A stretch of DNA of 64,000 nucleotides from assembly GCA_030583605.1 (NCBI GenBank), contig CP129466.1, forward strand, positions 1,805,001-1,869,000, read 5' to 3'. The notes beneath the pieces were generated by a model that saw only the letters and a list, made by a program, of their open reading frames with translations, searched no databases and was not told the DNA's origin. This document shows, in pieces, positions 8,322 to 15,744 of the stretch (position 1 is the first letter of the stretch; each line of letters starts with the position of its first letter). This stretch comes from Gammaproteobacteria bacterium (GTDB lineage: Bacteria > Pseudomonadota > Gammaproteobacteria > Steroidobacterales > GCA-2729495). The position numbers and the translations under genes were made by a program.

Positions 8322-9640
8322 GTGCGCGCTCCGGTCGGCTCATCGGTGATTGCAGGATCGCGATCCGCCTGCCCGGCGATCCGGATGACCACGACATGCA
8401 TCCACAGCAGGCAAAAGGACACGAGGCCGAATAACGTCATGAACGCCGTGGTCCAGATGTTGGAGAGGTCATTCACGATGCCGAAAATGACGGGCAGGAA
8501 GAAGCCGCCCAGGCCGCCGATCATGCCGACGAGCCCGCCGACTGCGCCGACTGACGCCGGAAAGTAACTGGGGATGTGCTTGAACACGGCCGCCATGCCA
8601 AGCGACATGAAGAACCCGAGCAGAAAGCTCAGCACGACGAACAGGTGAAGCGGCGTGCTCAGCCGGAACCGGATCAACCCGTCTATGCCTTCCACAATGT
8701 AGGTGGTCGGCGGATAGGACAGCAGCAGCAGACAACCCATGCAGGCCCAGAACGACCAGTAGAGCACCATGCGCGCGCCGAACCTGTCGGACAGGTAGCC
8801 GCCAAACGCGCGGAACACCGCGGCGGCGGTGGAATAGACCGCCGTCAGGAGGCCTGCCGTCTCGATGTCGAGCTTGTACACCGCGATGAAGTAGCGCGGC
8901 AGCCATGACGCCAGCGCGACAAAGCCGCCGAAAAACATGAAGTAGTACAGTGAGAAGCGCCAGACCCGAATCTTGTGCAGCGGCGCGAGCAGCTCGGCGA
9001 GCGTCGCGCCGCGCGCACCAGACAGCCGGCGCCGCTGTGTTTCCGGGTCATCTCCGCTCAGCAACCAGAAAAAGAGGGCCGCCGCCGCGAGCCCGGCCGC
9101 ATAAACACGTGCCGTCCCCTGCCAGCCGAGCGCGACCAGCAGGAACGGCGCAGCGACGTTGGTGAAAGCCGCACCGATGATGCCGATGCCGAACAACCCG
9201 AAGGCGGAACCGTGGCGCTCGCGCGGGTACCAGCGCGACAGGAACGCGATGCCGGCGGCAAACGTGCCGCCTGCGAGTCCGAAACCGAGCCCGGCCAGCA
9301 GGAACTGCAGATAAGTCGATGCCGAAACAAGCAGCCACAGCGCGACGGCGCTCAGGAGCATGGTCAGCGTCATGACCCGCCTGCCGCCGAGGCGATCGGA
9401 GGCGATGCCGACAAAGAGACGGGCGATTGAACCGGACAGGATCGGAATCGAGATCAGCAGGCCGAATTCGGACTCCGACAGTCCGAGTTCCTCCTGGATC
9501 CTGATCCCGATGATCGAAAACAGGGTCCAGGCTGCGAAGCTTGCGGCAAATGCAAACGTCGACATCCACAGCATGCGGGGCGCGCCCGGCGGCGCCTGCC
9601 CTCGCGCTGCAGCTTCGGACGCATGCAGGTCATCGGTCAT
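8318..9640 (-). CDS. narK: Nitrate/nitrite major facilitator transporter
   Basis: A 440-residue, twelve-helix MFS protein of the nitrate/nitrite porter family, placed first in the nar operon where it brings in nitrate or exports nitrite. Family marks include GGTFAAGIAFLSRWYPRERHG and the NarK-type segment GLVGMIGGLGGFFLP. The ATG at 9640 (MTDDLHASEAA) is preferred because the first helix follows directly; an in-frame GTG at 9745 would add 35 residues that look non-coding and overlaps the transposon end. The four-base overlap with narG ties them together. No clear FNR site (TTGAT-N4-ATCAA) was seen between the start and the transposon repeat at 9771. Confidence 0.93.
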   Translation of the reverse strand: MTDDLHASEAAARGQAPPGAPRMLWMSTFAFAASFAAWTLFSIIGIRIQEELGLSESEFGLLISIPILSGSIARLFVGIASDRLGGRRVMTLTMLLSAVALWLLVSASTYLQFLLAGLGFGLAGGTFAAGIAFLSRWYPRERHGSAFGLFGIGIIGAAFTNVAAPFLLVALGWQGTARVYAAGLAAAALFFWLLSGDDPETQRRRLSGARGATLAELLAPLHKIRVWRFSLYYFMFFGGFVALASWLPRYFIAVYKLDIETAGLLTAVYSTAAAVFRAFGGYLSDRFGARMVLYWSFWACMGCLLLLSYPPTTYIVEGIDGLIRFRLSTPLHLFVVLSFLLGFFMSLGMAAVFKHIPSYFPASVGAVGGLVGMIGGLGGFFLPVIFGIVNDLSNIWTTAFMTLFGLVSFCLLWMHVVVIRIAGQADRDPAITDEPTGART

Positions 9641-9746
9641 GATGTGACGGCCGTCCGCTTGCAGCCTGCCCATGGCGGACCATTCACGCCGGAGGGTATG
9701 AGACGCCTCCCGGCGAAACAATACGTACTCCTCCGCAGGCGACACC

Positions 9747-9771
9747 GGTGCCGGTACTTCGGTTTCGGAAA
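9747..9771 (+). repeat. Left 25-bp inverted repeat of the RAYT element
   Basis: This 25-base sequence, beginning GGTGCCGGTACTTCGG and ending TTTCGGAAA, is found as an exact reverse complement at 10750-10774. The two copies bracket the RAYT gene and define an element of about 1.03 kb. REP sequences paired as inverted repeats around the transposase that recognises them are the expected arrangement for RAYTs. The left copy lies 107 bases before the narK start, so it may sit within or next to the narK promoter. Confidence 0.85.
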
Positions 9772-9856
9772 CCCGACGAACCCGCCAGATTATCGAGCGG
9801 ACGGAAGGTCACCGCTCGGTCATATTCGTTGGCAGTTCGTCCGGAACTTCCTGCCG

Positions 9857-10735
9857 ATGCCGCGCCAGCCTCGTGTCCACGCTCCCGGTGGTCTGTACCA
9901 CGCCATCCTGCGGGGCAACCACCGGCAGGCGATCTTCGCGGCCGAGGACGACTATCTGGCTTTTGAAGAAATCCTCTGTGCCGCGCTGGAGCGCTATGGT
10001 GCGCGGCTTCACGCCTATTGCTGGATGCCGAACCATGTCCACCTGGCCATCCAGGTGAGCGACCCGCCCCTGGGACGGATCATGCATCTGCTGGCGTCAC
10101 GGTACGCGCGCCTCAAGCAGAAAATGGTTCCGACTACCGGCCACCTGTTCGAGCGGCGATACCGTGCCAAGGTCGTCGCAGCTGATCAGTATCTGCTCAC
10201 CCTGGTTCGGTACATACATCTCAATCCCGTGCGGGCCGGGCTGGCCGCCGATCCCACGGGGTATCAGTGGAGCAGTCATCGGGCTTACCTCGGAACCGTC
10301 TCCGTCGGGTGGCTGGAGGTCGCATTGACGCTGGGCCTGCTCGACCCCAGCCGGGCCGTCGCCCGCATCGCTTATCAGAGGTTCATGGCGGATCAGCCTG
10401 GCGACGACGAAATCGCTCACATTCACCCGGGTGGGGACCGCCCATGGGCAGGTCCGGGTCCGCCCGCGGCCAGGCTGGATTGGCCGGCCGCGTCAACGCG
10501 CAGCGGCGTGCCCCGGGACCTCGAGGCGATCGTCCATGAGGTGGCTTGCGAACTGGGCGTTGATCCGGCTGACCTGGCGTCGCCACGCCGCCTGCCCCGT
10601 CTCGTCAGTGCGCGCAGGGAGATTGCCCGGCGAGCGATCAGGGAAGGCGTGGCGACGCTGTCCGAAGTGGCGTCCCGCCTGCGCCGTGCACCATCCAGCC
10701 TGAGCGAGTTGCTCGCGAATCGGGGACGTCAATAA
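9857..10735 (+). CDS. REP-associated tyrosine transposase (RAYT, Y1/HUH family)
   Basis: RAYTs are single-copy relatives of IS200/IS605 transposases that process REP palindromes as single-stranded DNA. The 292-residue protein has the HUH pair in YCWMPNHVHLAIQ (H60, H62) and the RAYT signature VRYIHLNPVRAGL with SSHRAYLG after it. An extra C-terminal region of about 100 residues ends in a helix-turn-helix-like segment (ATLSEVASRLRRAPSSLSELL). The ATG at 9857 (MPRQPRVHAPGG) is chosen because it begins the conserved domain; the frame is open further upstream but not conserved in character. The gene is intact, unlike the deleted copy at 1-235. Confidence 0.92.
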   Translation: MPRQPRVHAPGGLYHAILRGNHRQAIFAAEDDYLAFEEILCAALERYGARLHAYCWMPNHVHLAIQVSDPPLGRIMHLLASRYARLKQKMVPTTGHLFERRYRAKVVAADQYLLTLVRYIHLNPVRAGLAADPTGYQWSSHRAYLGTVSVGWLEVALTLGLLDPSRAVARIAYQRFMADQPGDDEIAHIHPGGDRPWAGPGPPAARLDWPAASTRSGVPRDLEAIVHEVACELGVDPADLASPRRLPRLVSARREIARRAIREGVATLSEVASRLRRAPSSLSELLANRGRQ

Positions 10736-10749
10736 AGCATTTCCGGGAT

Positions 10750-10774
10750 TTTCCGAAACCGAAGTACCGGCACC
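10750..10774 (-). repeat. Right 25-bp inverted repeat of the RAYT element
   Basis: Exact reverse complement of 9747-9771, starting 15 bases after the transposase stop codon. The perfect match over 25 bases, with no similarity outside it, marks the two ends of the element or a pair of REP units recognised by the transposase. No direct target duplication is visible next to the two ends, which agrees with HUH transposases. Confidence 0.85.
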
Positions 10775-10809
10775 TGACATAACGCATAGCGATTCACCTG
10801 TTTGAGTGA

Positions 10810-10841
10810 TTGACGGTTGATCGGGGGGGGGGGGGTAGATT
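10810..10841 (+). promoter_or_regulatory. Candidate phase-variable promoter with a 13-G spacer
   Basis: A -35-like TTGACG (10810-10815) and a -10-like TAGATT (10836-10841) are separated by 20 bases that end in a run of exactly 13 G (10823-10835). An alternative -35, TTGATC at 10817-10822, would leave only the G run as spacer. Homopolymeric G tracts between -35 and -10 are a known slipped-strand switch (porA type in Neisseria). The ATG of the downstream gene is at 10910, with a strong GGGGAGGAAG ribosome site at about 10894-10903. Promoter function is inference; the G run is seen directly. Confidence 0.5.
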
Positions 10842-11197
10842 CGCTGCCAGACAACAAAACAAGCCCGACGCATGAAGACCGGGGAAATGAACCGGGGAGG
10901 AAGCTGATCATGAAACGGGTTTTCTGGGGGATTGCGCTGTCGGTGCTGCTGGCGGGTTCGGCGAATGCGGCGCTGTTGAGTCGCGCGGGCGGACAGGCGT
11001 ACTACGACGATGTGTTGAATATCACGTGGCTGGCGAACGCCAACCTGGCCGATACCAACGCCTTCGGGGTCACCGGGATCAATGCCAACGGCACGATGAC
11101 CTGGGCGAAGGCGAACGAGTGGATTGCGGCGATGAACACCGCGGCGTATCTCGGGATCAGCAACTGGCGGCTGCCGACGGTCGTGGACACCGGCACC

Positions 11198-12286
11198 CTA
11201 GTGTCGTGTCCCAGAAATAACTTTGCCGAGTCGTTCGAGCTTGGCGAGGATTGAGTCGGCGGTAGCAGTCCAAGCAAAAGGTCTCGGATGTTCGTTCCAG
11301 TGATCGACGAAGCGCTCGATCTTGCGGCGCAGATCGGCGACCGAGTGGAAGGAGCCGCGGCGGATTGCTTTGTGAGTGATGTGGCCGAACCAACGCTCCA
11401 CCTGATTGAGCCAAGAGGCGTAGGTCGGTGTGTAGTGAACATGGAAGCGCGGGCGACGCGCGATCCATGCTCGGACTTTGGCGTGCTTATGCGTGCCGTA
11501 GTTGTCGACAACCAGGTGGACGTCAAGATGCTCCGGGACGCTCGATTCGATGTGACGCAGAAAACCCAGAAACTCCTGGTGCCGATGATGCGGCTTGCAC
11601 TGGGTCAATACCTGTCCATTGGCAATGTCGAGCGCCGCAAACAGCGTGGTGGTGCCATGGCGAACGTAGTCGTGGGTGACACCTTCGACATAGCCCAGCC
11701 CCATCGGCAGCATCGGCTGCGTGCGCTCCAGGGCCTGTACCTGGCTCTTCTCGTCAACGCACAAAACCAGCGCATTGTCCGGTGGATTGAGGTACAAGCC
11801 GACAACGTCGCGCACCTTCTCGATGAAGAACGGGTCGGTGGAGAGCTTGAAAGACTTGGCGCGGTGCGGTTGCAGACTGAACAGCTTCAGATAGCGCTGC
11901 ACTGTGCTCTTGGAAATGCCGGTTTCCCCTGCCAGGTCGCGCACGCTCCAGTGCGTAGAGGCCTTCGGCTGCTGCGACATGGCCGTGTTCAGCAACGCTG
12001 CAATCTCATCATCGGCGTGCGTGCGCGGCCGGCCCGAGCGCAGTTGATCGTGCAATCCCGACAATCGATCCTCGCGAAAGCGCTTGCGCCAGTTGGTCAC
12101 CGCCGGCGGCGTCACCTTCACGCGGCGCGCCGTCTCGCGGATCGATACGCCGCTTTCCGTCATCAAAATCATGTTCGCTCGCCGTACCAAGCCATGCGGC
12201 AGGCTGCGTGAGGCAACGATGGCTTCCAAATCCGCACGTTCCTGTGCAGTAAGATCGAGTGAAGCTCCTCGCCGATGTTTGCGCAT
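11198..12286 (-). CDS. IS630-family transposase (DD35E)
   Basis: A 362-residue transposase with N-terminal helix-turn-helix domains (SIRETARRVKVTPPAVTNWRKRF; GISKSTVQRYLK) and a DDE catalytic core: D178 (VLCVDEKSQ), D261 (HLVVDNYGTHKH) and E297 (SWLNQVERWFG), with 35 residues between the last two. Length and motifs match full IS630-family enzymes. The stop codon TAG at 11198-11200 is not inside the element: its TA is the target duplication and its G comes from host DNA, so the end of the protein depends on the insertion site. Confidence 0.95.
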   Translation of the reverse strand: MRKHRRGASLDLTAQERADLEAIVASRSLPHGLVRRANMILMTESGVSIRETARRVKVTPPAVTNWRKRFREDRLSGLHDQLRSGRPRTHADDEIAALLNTAMSQQPKASTHWSVRDLAGETGISKSTVQRYLKLFSLQPHRAKSFKLSTDPFFIEKVRDVVGLYLNPPDNALVLCVDEKSQVQALERTQPMLPMGLGYVEGVTHDYVRHGTTTLFAALDIANGQVLTQCKPHHRHQEFLGFLRHIESSVPEHLDVHLVVDNYGTHKHAKVRAWIARRPRFHVHYTPTYASWLNQVERWFGHITHKAIRRGSFHSVADLRRKIERFVDHWNEHPRPFAWTATADSILAKLERLGKVISGTRH

Positions 12287-12362
12287 ACCGCCTGTCCTTG
12301 AGGTACCGAAGATACCTCTTGGACAGGATCTGAATGTATTAGTTTCTTATGGGACACGACAC
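11201..12362 (-). mobile_element. IS630-family insertion sequence
   Basis: The element is 1162 bp, with terminal inverted repeats sharing GTGTCGTGTCCCA as the outermost 13 bases at both ends and looser similarity inside. It is flanked by the dinucleotide TA (11199-11200 and 12363-12364), the target duplication expected of IS630/Tc1-type elements. It interrupts the DUF1566 PEP-CTERM gene after codon 97 and is oriented against it. Both ends and the transposase look intact, so the insertion is probably recent. Confidence 0.95.
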
Positions 12363-12831
12363 TAGGTTGTGACTTTGCCGTCACCGGCACGGACTGCGGC
12401 TTCAACGTGGACCTGTCCACGGGCGAGATGGCCCACCTGTTCTACAGCACGCTCGGTAACACGGGTTTCTACGACACCAGCGGCAGGCCGACGGGCTGTA
12501 GCCCCTCATCACCATACTGCCTGACCAACACCGGTCCGTTCTCGAACCTCCAGCCCGACAGCTACTGGTCGGGCACTACCTATGCGCCCAGTCCCGGTGA
12601 CGCGTGGGGCTTCAGCTTCTACTACGGCTTCCAGTACAACAACTCTAAGAGCGATGGCTTCTACGCGTGGGCGGTGAGATCCGGCGATGCCGTGGTTCCG
12701 GTGCCGGCGGCGGTGTGGCTGTTCGGTTCGGCGCTGGGCGTGATGGGACTGCTCCGGCGCGTTTACGGTGCCGGGTTTGGCTTATTGGCTTGTTGAGCAA
12801 CCCCGCATCGCGCTGATGTTGCCCGCCTGAG

Positions 12832-12903
12832 ATGGCCTGCTACGAGCACCTGCCGATCTACAGGCAGACGCTCGACGCGGCGGTGCACTTCGAGAAGGTG
12901 CAA
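12832..12903 (+). pseudogene. avd: 5' remnant of a diversity-generating retroelement avd gene
   Basis: The first 24 codons read MACYEHLPIYRQTLDAAVHF then EKVQ, which I recognise as the start of the Avd four-helix-bundle accessory protein of DGRs (family pattern YEHLPIYKxAxDLAVxFExVV, from memory). After this the expected helix (GFSRYHKYTLG) is missing and the frame runs into unrelated sequence. Avd normally binds the reverse transcriptase and lies just downstream of the variable target gene; here it starts 35 bases after the DUF1566 gene. No template repeat and no reverse transcriptase are present in the window. Bases 12904-13222 show nothing else I can identify apart from a likely -10 (TATGAT) near 13174. 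Confidence 0.6.
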
Positions 12904-13222
12904 ATCAGTGAGGGAGCCAGAATCGCCGTGAGACCCGGTCACGGGCGGCGGCGAGCGTGCCGACGTGTATCATCGTGCGCCCGTTCCGCCGTAGCGGCGC
13001 CTGCGCCACGGCATGACGATTCAGGCGGGGAGGCCCGTGGAGGGCGGGACGCGGTATGCGTTCGATCGGCCCGGACGAACGGGCCAGCCATCGCCGTCAT
13101 GGACGCCACGCGTGACCGGACCACCACGGCAATCACCCGTGGAGTTTTCGCGGAAGGCGGGACGCCTCCGCGCTATGATCTGGTCTTTCCACGCAACGCA
13201 GTCCAACCCCGGTTGATCGATC

Positions 13223-14131
13223 ATGATGGCCAGACGCTTCAACAGGAGTTCCACGCCCACCCTTCTGGCTGCTGTATTGCTGGTGGTGCTCGGCGTCGCT
13301 CCGGCGGTGCTGTCCGCGGCCCCCGGCGACAACCTCGATCAGTTGACACCCGAGCAGGCCGTGGCGGCCAGGAAGATGTTGGTCTTCATGGAGCAGACCG
13401 AGCAGGAGTTCTTCGACGCTGTCAGGGATTTCAACGGCCGCGGTGCGATCGAGGCGGTGAACGTCGATCCTGACAGTGCCCATTACGAGATCCGCATCGC
13501 ACGCGGCAGGGTGATCGAGAAAGCAGCGGTGATGACCGCCATCACGCTGGTCGAGAAGCCGCCGTTCGTCAAGGGCGCGCGCTGGAACCGCTTCTTCGAG
13601 GTGGCGGTCCATCCGCGGACGCCGAAGGTCGGCATGTTGCATGCGACGCTCGTGGTTCAGGTGGGCGGGGACGGCACGAGCACCATCGCCGGCACCATCG
13701 ACATGATGAGAGCGGCCCAGGACCCGGATGACCTTGCATGGTTCCGGGCGCGTCGCGACGAGGTCTTCGGGCGCCACGGCGTGGATCCGTCGAAGTACGT
13801 CGTCGGCGGTTGCGGCAAGCCCAACGAGGGCGCCTGGAAGTGGCACCGGCCGTCGACCTGCAGCGGTGCGAGCATCTTCGGCGCCAATCTCGATGTGAAC
13901 GAGAAGAATTTCGACTTCGTCTCGGACGTCTTTCGCAGCGGGATGGAGCGCTACTTCGAGCTGCTCAAGCAACGCCGCCGCGACCGTTACAACGAGGACG
14001 ACATCCACGCCCAGGACTTCATGCGCCGCCGGTGGCTCGAAGACCAGCTGTTCTGGGACGTGCTCTCCAGGAACTTCGTGCCGTACGAAGCCTGGTCGGC
14101 AGCGAACGCGCCGCCCGAGGTGAAGTTCTGA
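13223..14131 (+). CDS. Exported HemF-like protein (divergent coproporphyrinogen oxidase superfamily)
   Basis: The 302-residue protein starts with a signal peptide (hydrophobic stretch LLAAVLLVVLGVAPAVL, residues 15-31, then SAA). The body resembles aerobic coproporphyrinogen III oxidase in order of motifs: an aromatic/Gly-rich segment (DAVRDFNGRGAIEAV), a VIEKAAVMTAIT segment like the EKGGVN region, then VAVHPRTPKVGMLHATLVV like the HPRNPxxPTxHxN strand. The usual WFGGGxDLTPxY segment is not preserved, so classical HemF activity is doubtful. Export is unusual for this superfamily. It stands alone between the DGR relic and an oppositely oriented gene. Could also be an unrelated periplasmic protein with chance similarity. 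Confidence 0.45.
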   Translation: MMARRFNRSSTPTLLAAVLLVVLGVAPAVLSAAPGDNLDQLTPEQAVAARKMLVFMEQTEQEFFDAVRDFNGRGAIEAVNVDPDSAHYEIRIARGRVIEKAAVMTAITLVEKPPFVKGARWNRFFEVAVHPRTPKVGMLHATLVVQVGGDGTSTIAGTIDMMRAAQDPDDLAWFRARRDEVFGRHGVDPSKYVVGGCGKPNEGAWKWHRPSTCSGASIFGANLDVNEKNFDFVSDVFRSGMERYFELLKQRRRDRYNEDDIHAQDFMRRRWLEDQLFWDVLSRNFVPYEAWSAANAPPEVKF

Positions 14132-14193
14132 TTCCGGGTGCTGCCGCACCAGGAGCGGTGCCAGGTACCGCCAACCGGCGGTGAGCGAAATCG

Positions 14194-14646
14194 CTACCCG
14201 TTCTCTGGCATGACGACCACCTGCCGCGCGCCCGGCAGTGCGTCGTCGCGCCAGCGCCGGATCCGGCCGTTCTCGATCAGCAGCAAACTCGTGACGTTGA
14301 ACTCCCAGTCGGGGTGGCCGTCGCGGCCAGTGTAGCGTTCGCTACGCTCGTGCAGGACGAAATCGCCCAGCGCGCTGAGGCGGAAGATCTCGAACTCGAC
14401 GCGCTGCCAGCGCTGCATGAAGGCCGCGAGCGTCGCGTGGATCTCGGGCGCTCCGCGCTTCACCGGGCCATTGCGGTAGATCTGGTAGACGCAGTCCGGC
14501 GCCAGGTGCGCGACGATCCGCTCCGGGTCCATCGCCGACCAGGCGGCGCAGAAGGAGCGCGCCAGCGCTTCGTTGTCGCGCTCGACGCGCTCGAGGGTCG
14601 GGTTTGCGCCGGGCGCGGCGCCGGCGGTGGGTCCGGTCCGGCTCAT
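14194..14646 (-). CDS. Limonene-1,2-epoxide hydrolase / SnoaL-like protein
   Basis: A 150-residue NTF2-fold protein. After a disordered N-terminal tail it shows the pattern of the limonene-epoxide hydrolase family: ALARSFCAAWSAMDPERIVAHLAPDCVYQIYRNGPVKRG, then LHERSERYTGRDG, and ENGRIRRWRDD, whose Arg and Asp correspond to the family's catalytic Arg-Asp pair. Such proteins hydrolyse epoxides or act as polyketide cyclases; the substrate is unknown. Convergent with the HemF-like gene (62 bases between stops). No obvious operon partner. Confidence 0.7.
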   Translation of the reverse strand: MSRTGPTAGAAPGANPTLERVERDNEALARSFCAAWSAMDPERIVAHLAPDCVYQIYRNGPVKRGAPEIHATLAAFMQRWQRVEFEIFRLSALGDFVLHERSERYTGRDGHPDWEFNVTSLLLIENGRIRRWRDDALPGARQVVVMPENG

Positions 14647-15011
14647 GAACGCTGACCATGGCGGGGCCGACAGGGCGCGGCGGCACGTCTGGGATCGGGA
14701 GTCGGCTGCTCGATGGCGGTGCTGGTGCGCATCTGGATGGTGCTCTCCGCAGAGCCTAGCCGCTTCGCCCCCGTGCGATCCAGCGACGGCGGCCGGCGCG
14801 CCGGATCTTAAGGGAATGGCCCGGGTGACGGCTGCATCGGATCCTGTTAGTGTTACCCGAACACTTACAATTGCTTAAGTTATATTCCTCGCGTGATAGT
14901 GAGCCTGTGCAGACTGGCGCTGGTCGGGTGCAATGAGATGCCGGTCCTCGGTCGGCATTGCCCCAGCCGGTAGCATCGCCGCAGGGTCTTTCTAATTAGA
15001 ACGGATCGCCG
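14647..15011. other. 365-bp intergenic region with AT-rich promoter patch and an inverted repeat
   Basis: No coding potential was found. At 14849-14865 lies the inverted repeat AGTGTT-ACCCG-AACACT, a plausible operator, followed within 20 bases by an AT-rich patch (TTGCTTAAGTTATATTCC at about 14871-14888) that probably contains a promoter for the DUF5658 gene. A second AT-rich patch (TCTAATTAGAA) lies just before the ATG at 15012 in place of a recognisable ribosome site. The regulator is unknown. Confidence 0.4.
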
Positions 15012-15623
15012 ATGCCCGCTCACCGACCGACCGCACCCCGACCGGCGCCTCCCGCCGCGGTGGTGCCGTCTCGTTCGGCGTTGTTGCTTGGGCAGTTGAC
15101 CGGCCGGCGCGGGCCGGCGCCGGGGTTGCTGCACGACCGGCGTCATGCGGGCGATCGGCGACGGCATTCCGCCTGGTCGTTCCTGTACGGCGGGCTGCGT
15201 CCGCGCCGGCGCACGGGCCGGCGTGCTGGCGACGAGCACCGCATCTTCTTCGACTGGCACGAGCCGCGGGTGCTGTACCTCGCGCTCGCGATCCTGCTCA
15301 TGAGCTGCGCCGATGCGCTGTTCACGCTCAACCTGCTGGCGGCCGGCGGCGAGGAGCTCAACGCGGTCATGCGTGCGCTGCTCAGCCAGGGCGTCCGCTG
15401 GTTCCTGTGGGCCAAGATCGGTCTCACCGCGTTTGGAGTCGTCGTGCTCGTGGTGGCGGCCCGGCGCCTGGTGCTCGGGCGCGTATCGGTGTTCTGGATG
15501 ATGCGGCTGTTTTTTGCCGGGTACGTGGTGCTGATCGGTTGGGAACTCTATCTGCTCGGCTGGCGCGCGACGAAGACCGGGCCGGCGACCATGGATATCC
15601 TGACGCATTGGGTGGCGGGCTGA
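15012..15623 (+). CDS. DUF5658 family membrane protein
   Basis: A 203-residue protein with an Arg/Pro-rich N-terminal half of about 70 residues and then FFDWHEPRVLYLALAILLMS, the family signature, with CADALFTLNLLAAGGEELNAVM. Three hydrophobic helices follow (about residues 85-105, 135-160 and 165-185). The family is of unknown function and usually anchors small cytoplasmic domains. It is separated from sucA by 121 bases and is probably monocistronic. The ATG is set by the end of the AT-rich leader, but a downstream start is possible because the first 50 residues are of low complexity. Confidence 0.7.
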   Translation: MPAHRPTAPRPAPPAAVVPSRSALLLGQLTGRRGPAPGLLHDRRHAGDRRRHSAWSFLYGGLRPRRRTGRRAGDEHRIFFDWHEPRVLYLALAILLMSCADALFTLNLLAAGGEELNAVMRALLSQGVRWFLWAKIGLTAFGVVVLVVAARRLVLGRVSVFWMMRLFFAGYVVLIGWELYLLGWRATKTGPATMDILTHWVAG

Positions 15624-15744
15624 TCCAGCGAACGGCGCGGCACGCCCGCGCCAACGATTCTTCCTTCCGCCGGTTCGCCTCGGCTTTCAGGGCGGGCCGC
15701 GGGCCTCTATCATTTGCGCTTGTACGGGTGTTGTCGGTCGTTCC

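Larger units (their letters stand above)
10910..12796 (+). pseudogene. DUF1566 (Lcl-like) PEP-CTERM surface protein, interrupted by an IS630 element
   Basis: The gene is split: 10910-11200 (97 codons) and 12365-12796 (144 codons with stop) join in the same frame if the insertion and one TA are removed, giving an intact 240-residue protein. It has a signal peptide (MKRVFWGIALSVLLAGSANA), a DUF1566-like domain (LADTNAFGVTGINANGTMTW, NWRLPTVVDTGT, then YWSGTTYAPSP and FYAWAVRSGD), and a C-terminal VPVPAAVWLFGSALG sorting helix with Arg-Arg, a VPxPA variant of PEP-CTERM for exosortase-type processing. The region before WAVRSGD is rich in Asn/Tyr codons (AAC, TAC), as in DGR variable repeats. A truncated avd gene follows at 12832. 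Confidence 0.85.

Noticed and set aside
12832..13473. 213-codon frame starting at the avd-like ATG taken as one gene
   Set aside because: Only the first 24 codons look like Avd; the rest is Arg-rich noise that overlaps the start of the HemF-like gene in another frame.
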